NCBI GenBank assembly: GCA_023807065.1
Contig: JAJJLU010004716.1
Location: forward strand, 1-10,015
DNA: 10,015 nt
Direction of reading: 5' to 3'
Origin: Isotricha intestinalis
Lineage: Eukaryota; Ciliophora; Litostomatea; Vestibuliferida; Isotrichidae
Positions 1-6,143 of the stretch are shown in pieces. The notes below the pieces were generated by a model, which did not search any database, was not told the origin of the DNA, and saw only the letters and a program-made list of their open reading frames with translations. The number at the start of each line of letters is the position of its first letter. Position 1 is the stretch's first letter. The translations under genes and the position numbers were made by a program.

Positions 1-174
1 AAGAAATAATGATTGGATAGAAGAAGGAACAAATAATGAAGATGAAATAAAAGAAAATTGTGATTATATTTAAATAATAACAAAATAGATTTTTCTTATA
101 AATATAAATTTCAAAAAGATGTAAAATAAAAAATTGAAATTATCTTTAAAAATCCTTTATCAAATACAAATTAT

Positions 175-411
175 ATGATTTTTATGTTGAAAAAATTAAC
201 TTCTTTAAATTTATCTAATTTTTATACTAATAATGTTAATAATATGAGTTATATGTTCTATAAATGTTCTGCTTTAACTTCTTTAAATTTATCTAATTTT
301 AATACTAATTATGTTAATAATATGAGAAAGATGTTCTCTGATTGTTCTTCTTTAACTTCTTTAAATACTCCAGATAAAAGATTATTAAAAGAGTGGAAAT
401 TAAATTTTTAA
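175..411 (+). CDS. BspA-like (DUF285) leucine-rich-repeat protein, C-terminal part
   Basis: The reading frame carries two near-identical repeats of about 26 residues built on LTSLNLSNF-x-TN-x-VNNM-xx-MF-xx-C-xx, the signature of BspA-like DUF285 repeats. A third repeat is cut off after SLTSLN and followed by a charged tail ending in TAA. This family is known from surface proteins of mycoplasmas, lactobacilli and several anaerobic protists, where it is thought to mediate binding; the role here is unknown. ATG 175 is only the first in-frame Met. The same frame is open from 130 and continues upstream across a TAA at 127-129 with coding-like sequence (DFSYKYKFQKDVK before it). Bases 2-70 are open in another frame (NNDWIEEGTNNEDEIKENCDYI region), so one base seems to be missing near 70-76. 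The true start lies left of the window. A degenerating copy of a repeat-rich family is possible. Confidence 0.6.
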   Translation: MIFMLKKLTSLNLSNFYTNNVNNMSYMFYKCSALTSLNLSNFNTNYVNNMRKMFSDCSSLTSLNTPDKRLLKEWKLNF

Positions 412-767
412 GAAAATTAAACAAATTTTGATTATTTGATATTTTTTTTTTCATTTTATTTTTTAATTTTTCTTTTTTTTGGAATGTTTTACTATAAAAT
501 TTGTTATTTTTCAAAAGAATTATATTAAAAAATATAATATTTAAATTTTTATTTTATTTTAAATAATTTTTGAATGGATAATAATCTGGTAAAGAAAAAT
601 CAAAGAAAATTTTCTCATTTACTAATATCTTAGAAAAGCTGAATAAGAAGAAAAAATATTGTAATATATTAAAGCCTTGTTTACTTTAAATAAAATAAAT
701 TTAAAATTGAATAAAAATAAATATTTCCCATATATAAAAATAATAAAAAAAGATAAAAACATTTTTT
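412..767. other. Intergenic, tail-to-tail region; no clear gene
   Basis: This spacer lies between the LRR stop and the 3' end of the GAF gene on the opposite strand. Most of it is A/T runs. The stretch about 570-690 is less A/T-biased, and all three forward frames give short coding-like peptides there. One 34-codon frame is uninterrupted up to a TAA near 688, but it has no ATG and no recognisable motif. I see no tRNA and no C/D box pair. Confidence 0.4.
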
Positions 768-1487
768 TTAAAGTAAATCTTCATTACAATACTGTTCACA
801 CAATATTTTATTTTTATCTCTTAACTTCTGAATTTCATTATCATTTTTTAAAATCCAATCACAAATACTTTCATCAATCATTTTAAAAATAAGCATTTCA
901 TTATCTTTTGGTTTTTCAGAGACTTCACTAACTTTAATATTACAAGCAACTTGTAAAACAGCTAAAACTTGATTATCACTTTGATTAATAATAGGATAAG
1001 TAACTAAAGCATCATTTCCATCTAAATCAACTAAAATATTAAAAAATTTACAATGTTTTATTTTAGGACAAGCATGAACGATTTTATTATTTAAAACATA
1101 ATAAGCAATTCCTAAATTTGTATAACCTAAAAATTTATTTTTTTTTATTTCATATAAAAAATTTTTTCCTACATTAAATAACATTTGCACATTACTTAAT
1201 TCGAAAACATCATTAAAAATATTTTCAATTTCATCAACAAAGGAAAAAATATTATTTATACTGGAAATTTTAATAGAAAAAGAATGAACATCTTTTAATC
1301 GATTAATTTGAATATAATATTCATTCATATTAATTTCATTTTTTAAAATAGCAGAAGCTTGTTTAGAAAAAATACTTAATAATTCTTCATCATTATTATC
1401 AAAATTAGCATCTTTAAATCCTAATTTATTAATAGCTTGAATTGCACCAAAAATATCACCATCATTATCAATAAGAGGATAACACAT
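768..1487 (-). CDS. Tandem GAF-domain protein, main open frame
   Basis: The frame starts inside a first GAF domain: MCYPLIDNDGDIFGAIQAIN is the typical GAF core strand ending in an INK motif, followed by the helix DDEELLSIFSKQASAILKN. From about residue 55 a second GAF domain begins, with SIKISSINNIFSFVDEIENI as its first helix, GIAYYVLNNK, then DALVTYPIINQSDNQVLAVL as the core. A short charged helix follows and a TAA ends the frame. GAF domains bind cyclic nucleotides or other small ligands, or dimerise. With no catalytic domain here, a ligand sensor or dimerisation protein is the most that can be said. Met 1487 is unlikely to be the true start, because the residues just upstream (GYKTRNI) belong to the same GAF domain. 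No zinc, kinase or phosphodiesterase motif is present. Confidence 0.7.
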   Translation of the reverse strand: MCYPLIDNDGDIFGAIQAINKLGFKDANFDNNDEELLSIFSKQASAILKNEINMNEYYIQINRLKDVHSFSIKISSINNIFSFVDEIENIFNDVFELSNVQMLFNVGKNFLYEIKKNKFLGYTNLGIAYYVLNNKIVHACPKIKHCKFFNILVDLDGNDALVTYPIINQSDNQVLAVLQVACNIKVSEVSEKPKDNEMLIFKMIDESICDWILKNDNEIQKLRDKNKILCEQYCNEDLL

Positions 1488-1633
1488 AATATTTCTAGTT
1501 TTATATCCAAACCTTCTTTTTCATTATCTATCAAACTCAAAATTTTTTATATTTCTTCTTCAATTTATTTGATTAAATTTTGAATATATTCTTCTTCTTT
1601 TTCAACATTAATTATCATTATTCTTTTTCTCAT
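1488..1633 (-). CDS. Disrupted or recoded 5' part of the GAF gene
   Basis: Upstream of Met 1487 the frame continues as FGYKTRNI, then meets stops. From ATG 1631-1633 a second frame reads MRKRIMIINVEKEEEYIQNLIK, TAA, IEEEI, TAA, KILSLIDNEKEG. It joins the GAF frame if one T is added in the GGTTTGG run (plus-strand 1507-1513). The two TAA codons (1565-1567 and 1547-1549) sit in a charged, coiled-coil-like helix where Gln would fit well. Only about half of a GAF domain can be encoded before the conserved core, so the N-terminal half of the first GAF domain appears to be missing. Either the gene is truncated, or further exons or errors are involved. A TAA in frame at 1640-1642 closes the reading frame upstream. 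Confidence 0.4.
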
Positions 1634-1774
1634 TTTAATTTATTTTTAACTTACTAGTTATATAAATAAAATATTAATTAAATTTAAATTATTATTCATT
1701 AAAAGAAGTAATATATTTATCTTAAATATATTAAAATAAAATTTATAACAATTAAAAAAGAAAAAGAGAAAAAA
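1634..1774. promoter_or_regulatory. Divergent promoter region between GAF and FHA genes
   Basis: About 140 bases separate the putative start of the minus-strand GAF gene from the ATG of the plus-strand FHA gene. The two genes diverge, so both promoters must lie here. The sequence is almost pure A+T, with a TATA-like stretch (gttatataaataaaat) near 1655-1672 and a purine-rich leader (aaaaaagaaaaagagaaaaaa) directly before the FHA ATG. No other motif is identifiable. Confidence 0.4.
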
Positions 1775-2791
1775 ATGAAAGATTTTTTTTCTTTATTAAA
1801 TTGTTGTAATAAAAAAAATATAAATGAAATTATTGTTTCAGTGATAGATTCAAAAGAAACAGGAAATTCAAACACAGAAAAATTGAATAAAGGAAATCCT
1901 TTTATTCAAACATCTAATTCAACAAAAGGAAATTTTATATCTCCAAGATTTATTGGTAATGGAATAATAATAAATGAAAATGAAAATATAAGTTCGAAGA
2001 TAAGTCAAAAAACCAATTCAAAAAAGTCTTTAATTTCTTTTTCAAATTTCCCAATTAATATAGTTCAAATAGATAATAATGAAAAAAATAGAAATATTGG
2101 TCCTAAACTTTTATGTTCAGGAGAATTATTTTTTAATAAAGAAATAATAATTAATAGTAATGGTATGATTGATGGTTTAAGACAAAAAAATGATGGTCAA
2201 GTATTTTTTGGTAATAAAATTATATCTGATTATAGAGGAATAAGTTATAATGATTTTATAATTAATTTTCAATTTAATGATGAAAAAGAAAAAAAATCAT
2301 CAACAGGTAGAATATTTAATATATATTATCAAAAAAGAACAAATGATTATTATTTACATCTTATTCATGATTCAATAATAATGTATTATGACATCAATAA
2401 TTTAGTTTATTTTGATAATGAAAAAGATTATTATTTATTAATAGGAAATGTTTTTGTTACAGTAGTAACAAAGAAAATAGGAAATAAAAAAGGAATTGAT
2501 ATAGAAGTGGAAAATGAAGATGGGAAAAATAATTTTTTTAATTTTACAGAAGATGAAACTCCAATTTCTATTGGAAGATCCAATTGTAAAATTTATATTC
2601 CTAAAGAGTCTATTAGTAAATTTCATGGTGAATTTGGTTTTTCAAAAGAAACTCAAACATTTTTTTATAAAGATTGTAAAAGCACAAATGGTTCTACTCT
2701 TTTAATTAAAGAAGATGATAATTTACTTATTCAAGGTGAAATGAATTTTAGACTTGAAAATATTCCTTTTACTATATTTAATTTACCTTAA
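1775..2791 (+). CDS. FHA-domain protein
   Basis: A clean 338-residue frame from ATG to TAA. The C-terminal 77 residues form a forkhead-associated domain with all key residues: G267-R268-S269 (GRS), S281, H284 (ISKFHGE) and N305-G306 (KSTNGS). FHA domains bind phosphothreonine peptides, so this is probably an adaptor in kinase signalling. Residues about 110-250 form a conserved-looking beta-rich segment, including NGMIDGLRQKNDGQVFFG and a GRIFNIYYQK stretch, that resembles the N-terminal part of FHA proteins I recall from ciliates; it may be a degenerate second FHA fold. The N-terminus has a Cys pair (LLNCC, residues 10-11), which could be palmitoylated (inference). The start is well supported: A-rich leader, no earlier ATG, and the neighbouring gene diverges. 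It has no in-frame TAA or TGA, unlike its neighbours. Confidence 0.85.
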   Translation: MKDFFSLLNCCNKKNINEIIVSVIDSKETGNSNTEKLNKGNPFIQTSNSTKGNFISPRFIGNGIIINENENISSKISQKTNSKKSLISFSNFPINIVQIDNNEKNRNIGPKLLCSGELFFNKEIIINSNGMIDGLRQKNDGQVFFGNKIISDYRGISYNDFIINFQFNDEKEKKSSTGRIFNIYYQKRTNDYYLHLIHDSIIMYYDINNLVYFDNEKDYYLLIGNVFVTVVTKKIGNKKGIDIEVENEDGKNNFFNFTEDETPISIGRSNCKIYIPKESISKFHGEFGFSKETQTFFYKDCKSTNGSTLLIKEDDNLLIQGEMNFRLENIPFTIFNLP

Positions 2792-2823
2792 AAAGTATTT
2801 ATTTAAAGCATTTGTTCATTGAT

Positions 2824-2870
2824 AATATGTATTTTTATAAATTATTTTGTTATTTGTTGAAATACATATT
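2824..2870. repeat. Perfect 11-bp inverted repeat 3' of the FHA gene
   Basis: aatatgtattt at 2824-2834 is exactly complementary to aaatacatatt at 2860-2870, with a 25-base loop. It begins 33 bases after the FHA stop codon, so it would form a hairpin in that mRNA's 3' UTR. Function unknown; in DNA this A/T-rich some chance repeats are expected. Confidence 0.5.
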
Positions 2871-2912
2871 TGTATAAAATTTAAAAATGGGAGTGGGCGT
2901 TGAATTGTTAAA

Positions 2913-2920
2913 TGTAAATA
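2913..2920 (+). promoter_or_regulatory. PUF-type site TGTAAATA downstream of the FHA gene
   Basis: TGTAAATA matches the Pumilio recognition element UGUANAUA and lies on the sense strand about 120 bases past the FHA stop, where a 3' UTR could reach. The adjacent gene encodes a PUF protein predicted to read this type of motif. In A/T-rich sequence the motif can arise by chance. Confidence 0.3.
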
Positions 2921-3306
2921 ATAATATTTTAAATTCGAGATATAATATAAAAACAAAGAAAATTTATGCACAATTGATTATTTTTATTTTCTGTTCTTTA
3001 TAATAGTATATTTTTAATATTAAAATAAATTTATTATTTGTGGGTGATTAAATTAGTCATTTGTTGACAAAAAATTTTAGACTTTTATTGTTAAATATTA
3101 TATTATTATCTTACACTTTAAAACTCTTAATATATTTTATTTATATAAAGATATTATTTAAAAAAGAGTTTAAAGTTTTACATATTAAAGCAATCAAATT
3201 TTTTTAATATTTTAATTGATTGATTTTAATATTTAGTAATAAAGTTTTAATAATAAAATTTATTCTAATAATGTTATTTTTAACCAAATATATATATTAT
3301 CTAAGG

Positions 3307-3314
3307 TATTTACA
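3307..3314 (-). promoter_or_regulatory. PUF-type site TGTAAATA downstream of the PUF gene itself
   Basis: tatttaca on the plus strand reads TGTAAATA on the minus strand, about 130 bases past the stop of the minus-strand PUF gene. It fits UGUANAUA. If the 3' UTR extends this far, the protein could bind its own mRNA. Chance occurrence is not excluded. Confidence 0.3.
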
Positions 3315-3446
3315 AAAGACCTTTGCCAACTACTACTCTATGATTTCATTTGAAAACTTAAATTTTTTTTTGAAATAATACCAAAAAAATTAAAAAATAA
3401 AATAATAATCTAATATAATTATATAGATTTCACCATAACCTACTTT

Positions 3447-5117
3447 TTAACTTTTATTTTTATTTATTAATTCTTTTAATAACGGATATTTTTCAATTAA
3501 TTTTTGTAATATTTTTTTGCCAAAAGAAATATTATTGATTGTAATAATATTTTTAGAGATAATATTTAAAATTCTAAAAAATAAGTTTTTATCAGTACAA
3601 ATACTCAAAATTTTTTGAATAATATAATTTCCATATTTATTTGTTAATAATTCAATTACTTTATATTCTGAATTTGTAATATAATCAATTAATTGATTTC
3701 TAATAATTGGATTATTTATTTCAAATAATTTTTCAATAACATTAGATGAATATTTTTCTTTACAAAGAGGAATAATATTGTCGTAAATAATTTCAATAAT
3801 TTTCAAATTAATTTTTTCATCTTTTAACATTAGAACACATTGATAAACATAATTTCCAAATTGATTTCTAATTAAAGTGAAAGTATTTTGTAAAACAAAA
3901 TAAATTAATTTTTCTTTTTGTTCTTTATTCCCATTAATTAAACATTTTTGAATAACACAACAACCATATTTAGTAATAGCAATAAACATAAAGTTTTGAT
4001 ATAATTCTTCATAAATGAAATTATTATAAGGAGAATGAATATTAACAATAAATTTTTGAATAATATGATTTGCATTTTCATCATTTGATAATTTATAAAC
4101 ATTTCCTTTTAACATATCAATTAAATATTTTTGAATAATATTACTATTACCTTGTTTTAAACTTACTGATTTTTCAATTAATTTTTGAATTACTCTTGTT
4201 CCATTTTGGGAATGACTTATTTCAAGAAAATTATTTTTTAATATTAATAAGAATTTTAATAAATTTTTTGGATTTAAAACTTCTATAAAACTTTGATAAA
4301 GGTAATTTCCATATTTATCATTTATTAATGAAAGTATATTTGGATATAAAAATGGAAATAATATTTCATTTGAATAATTTATATTTGATAATATTTTCAT
4401 TTGTAAATAATGACAATTATTTTCTATTTTTTCAGGAGATAAATCATTTAACATTATTGAATTAATCGCATTTAAATCTTGTATTGTTAATTGAGAATAT
4501 ATCTTTTGATTATTTTTATTTTTCGAATTTTGATATTTATTAATAAAATTATGAAAAATAAAAGGTTCATTTTAATTTGAAAAATTTTGATTAATATTAA
4601 TTTGGAAAAAATTCTGAGTATTAATTATATTATTTGTGAAATATTGATAATTTGAATAATTATTTTCAAATTCAGTTTTGGAAATAACATTATTGTTAAA
4701 ATGATTTAAATTATTCTTATTTTCTACATTATTATTATCTAATTTTAATAATTGATTATTTATATTAAAATTAGATTCAGTATCATAAATTAAATTTTTT
4801 TCATTTTCTTCTTCTTTCATCATGTTAAAAGATTGATTTGAATAACTAAAAAAAAAATATTAAAAAAATATTTACTATGATAAAAGAAGATTACTAAAAG
4901 AATTTCTTTGAGAAACACTTAAAGTTTCTTCATTTGAATTCTCACTTTGAGATTTATTTCTATTTGAAAAAAAACTTTCTTTAGAAATAAAATTTTTGCT
5001 TTCTTCAAAAAATATTGGACTTAAATTTATTGAATTTGTTTTTTTTATTTCTTTTTCTTCAAATAAATCATCTTTTAAAATAAAATTATCATCACAGTTT
5101 TTTTCTTTGTCTTTCAT
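3447..5117 (-). CDS. Pumilio/PUF-family RNA-binding protein
   Basis: The gene reads from ATG 5115-5117 through a 30-nt intron (4846-4875) to TAA 3447-3449. The N-terminal half is low-complexity, rich in Asn, Ser and Glu. The C-terminal 335 residues from Met 4454 carry the PUF repeats at about 36-residue spacing. Base-reading motifs, with positions counted from that Met, are CHYLQ 14-18, NYLYQ 50-54, TRVIQ 86-90, NHIIQ 129-133, CCVIQ 165-169, NYVYQ 201-205, SNVIE 237-241 and NYIIQ 276-280, followed by a C-terminal pseudo-repeat KKILQ 313-317. The order NY-SN/E-NY from repeat 8 to repeat 6 is the classical code for UGU. PUF proteins bind 3' UTRs in the cytoplasm and repress or localise mRNAs. 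An in-frame TAA at 4572-4574 splits the low-complexity region (NFSN, TAA, NEPFIFHNF) while the frame stays open on both sides. Repeat 1 needs residues upstream of Met 4454, so that Met is not the natural start. Confidence 0.85.
4846..4875 (-). other. 30-nt spliceosomal intron in the PUF gene
   Basis: On the minus strand the coding sequence reads TCATA, then GTAAATAT...TTTTTTTAG, then TTATTCAAATC. Removing the 30 bases joins SNLLLS to YYSNQSFNMM in one frame. Leaving it in would add TAG and three TAA codons in a row of T-rich codons. Canonical GT and AG ends, a pyrimidine-like T run and tiny length fit the very short introns known from some ciliates. Confidence 0.75.
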
Positions 5118-5220
5118 TTTAAAAACTTTAGAAAAAAGTAAAAAAAATTTTTTGTTTATATATAATATTTTTTTTAAACATTAATTAATTAATTATTTAT
5201 AAATTTAATATCTTAAATAA
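5118..5220 (-). promoter_or_regulatory. 5' flank of the PUF gene
   Basis: About 100 bases of A/T-rich sequence lie between the PUF start codon and the first snoRNA candidate on the other strand. It contains long T runs and a tatataat stretch near 5159-5167, a possible TATA-like element for the minus-strand gene. No motif is certain. Confidence 0.25.
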
Positions 5221-5224
5221 TTCT

Positions 5225-5298
5225 AAATTAAAAGATGAAAAAAACTTCTTTCCCCAAATGATTAGCAATGATTAAATTAATTGCTGATAAATTTCTGA
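5225..5298 (+). ncRNA. C/D-box snoRNA candidate, LSU Gm2395-type guide
   Basis: The order is box C-like AAGATGA (5232-5238), guide CTTCTTTCCCC (5245-5255), box D' ATGA (5258-5261), box C' ATGATTA (5268-5274), and box D CTGA at 5284-5287 or 5295-5298. The guide is exactly complementary to GGGGAAAGAAG of conserved LSU rRNA. By the rule that the fifth base upstream of D' marks the methylated nucleotide, the target is the G matching yeast 25S G2395, a known methylation site served by snR190 (numbering from memory). Weak points are the imperfect box C and D' and a terminal stem of only about 5 bp (5225-5229 with 5290-5294, if box D is 5284-5287). Not a protein gene: the plus-strand frame here has several stops. 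Confidence 0.6.
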
Positions 5299-5400
5299 TA
5301 TCTTTATCAAATGTTTTTTTAATTTTTTCTACAAAAGTAAAGATTTATTCTTTAATATAGAAAAAATATTAAAAAATAAATTTGATAATATTAATGAATA

Positions 5401-5486
5401 AAGTATTATCAATGATGATTTTAATAATGCCGTTTTACCCGTATGAATCAAAAATGATTCCGACATTTTATCTGATGATAATACTT
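5401..5486 (+). ncRNA. C/D-box snoRNA with perfect 11-bp terminal stem
   Basis: aagtattatca (5401-5411) pairs perfectly with tgataatactt (5476-5486). Directly inside the stem are box C ATGATGA (5412-5418) and box D CTGA (5472-5475), the kink-turn arrangement of C/D snoRNAs, which guide 2'-O-methylation of RNA in the nucleolus. An ATGA at 5443-5446 may be box D'. Upstream of it lies GCCGTTTTACCC (5429-5440), complementary to the conserved LSU segment GGGUAAACGGC except for one extra T. The guide before box D (ccgacattttat) has no target I recognise. It lies about 100 bases downstream of the previous candidate on the same strand, so both could come from one transcript. Confidence 0.75.
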
Positions 5487-5544
5487 AATATTAATTCATA
5501 TAAATTAATTTTAATTTTTTTTTAAATTGAAAATATATTTTAAA

Positions 5545-5639
5545 TTATTTTAATCAGAAAGTGGGAGATTGTCGTCATTTACGAAATATATTTTTGACTA
5601 TATTCCTCTGAGTTGTAGAATAAATTCATCATATATAAT
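5545..5639 (-). ncRNA. C/D-box snoRNA candidate with two adjacent LSU rRNA guides
   Basis: On the minus strand: box C ATGATGA (5626-5632), a first guide complementary to UGUAGAAUAA (plus-strand copy 5614-5623), box D' CAGA (5607-5610), box C' ATGACGA (5572-5578), a second guide complementary to AAGUGGGAG (plus-strand copy 5559-5567), and box D CTGA (5554-5557). In eukaryotic LSU rRNA these two targets are directly adjacent (UGUAGAAUAAGUGGGAG, from memory), so both guides would address one rRNA site. The terminal stem is weak: ATTAT 5635-5639 can pair with ATAAT 5545-5549. Boxes D' and C' each differ from consensus. Modified bases by the five-base rule would be the G of UGUAG and the U of AAGUGGG. 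Confidence 0.6.
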
Positions 5640-6143
5640 GAAAAAATAATAAAACTTTATTTTAATAGAATATTTAAATAATTGTTATGGTTATAAAAAA
5701 AATAAATAAAAAATAAACAAAAAAAAACGAATTGATTTCGTTTTTTTCCTTCTTTAATAAAAACAATTATATAATCTTTAACATTTTTAATTTCATTTGA
5801 AGATTATTAATAATAATCTATAATTATTTTTATCTACCAAAGTTTATATATTTTTAATTGTTTAACATTTTTAGATATTTACTTTGAACATCTAAATTTT
5901 TTTATTTTTCAAAGCAAAGATTATTTTTAACACCTTAATCTAAATCATCAATACAATTTTTTCACTAAAATTATTCAGTAATATTGATGAATCTTATGAA
6001 TTTTCATTATTTTTAAGTTTTTACAGGCGAAAAAATAAAATTAAATTTTAAATTATATATTTTTAATAATTATTATTGAGAATTTATTAATTAATATTAC
6101 AAATAAAATATATAAACTGAAAAAAATAGAAAAAAAATAAGTA
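5640..6143. other. Intergenic between snoRNA cluster and kinase 3' end
   Basis: About 500 bases without a supportable gene. It contains a perfect hairpin at 5721-5747 (listed separately). The 5750-6040 part is a little richer in G and C and can be read as coding-like on the minus strand only by accepting many TAA/TAG codons and a frame break, so I do not call it. Part of it is the 3' flank of the kinase gene. Confidence 0.4.
5721..5747. repeat. Perfect 11-bp hairpin
   Basis: aaaaaaacgaa (5721-5731) and ttcgttttttt (5737-5747) are exact reverse complements around the 5-base loop ttgat. The run of T after the stem would resemble a terminator for RNA polymerase III or a simple A/T hairpin. It lies about 80 bases upstream of the minus-strand snoRNA candidate (5545-5639) as that RNA is read. 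Role unknown. Confidence 0.5.

Larger units (their letters stand above)
2792..3446. other. Convergent 3' region between FHA and PUF genes
   Basis: Both flanking genes end into this spacer, so it holds two 3' untranslated regions. It contains a perfect 11-bp inverted repeat (2824-2834 with 2860-2870), imperfect inverted repeats (3111-3128 with 3164-3183, and 3191-3200 with 3214-3222), two PUF-type sites listed separately, and two islands with unusual G or C content: a G-rich one at 2887-2905 (gggagtgggcgttg) and one at 3301-3345. I could not fold either island into a tRNA or match it to a known RNA. Confidence 0.5.

Noticed and set aside
677..886. Small plus-strand ORF MFTLNKINLKLNKNKYFP...
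   Set aside because: Its second half is antisense to the GAF gene 3' end, the first half is A-rich low complexity, and there is no motif or conserved feature.
3301..3345. tRNA-like or other structured RNA on the minus strand (TAGTAGTTGGCAAAGG...)
   Set aside because: A D-arm-like string and a 5-bp hairpin are present, but the loop is too long for an anticodon arm and no T-arm or acceptor stem can be formed.
5219..5489. Plus-strand coding relic (SKLKDEKNFFPQMISND... to ...NNAVLPV, TGA, IKNDSDILSDDN)
   Set aside because: It needs several TAA and TGA codons read as sense, and its least A/T-rich parts are explained better as two C/D-box snoRNAs with stem, boxes and rRNA complementarity.
5750..6040. 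Minus-strand coding-like stretch (e.g. GVKNNLCFEK, NLDVQSKYLKMLNN)
   Set aside because: It holds many TAA/TAG codons and a frame break within about 90 codons, has no domain, and A/T-rich sequence readily gives such peptides. It could be a very old relic but cannot be supported.
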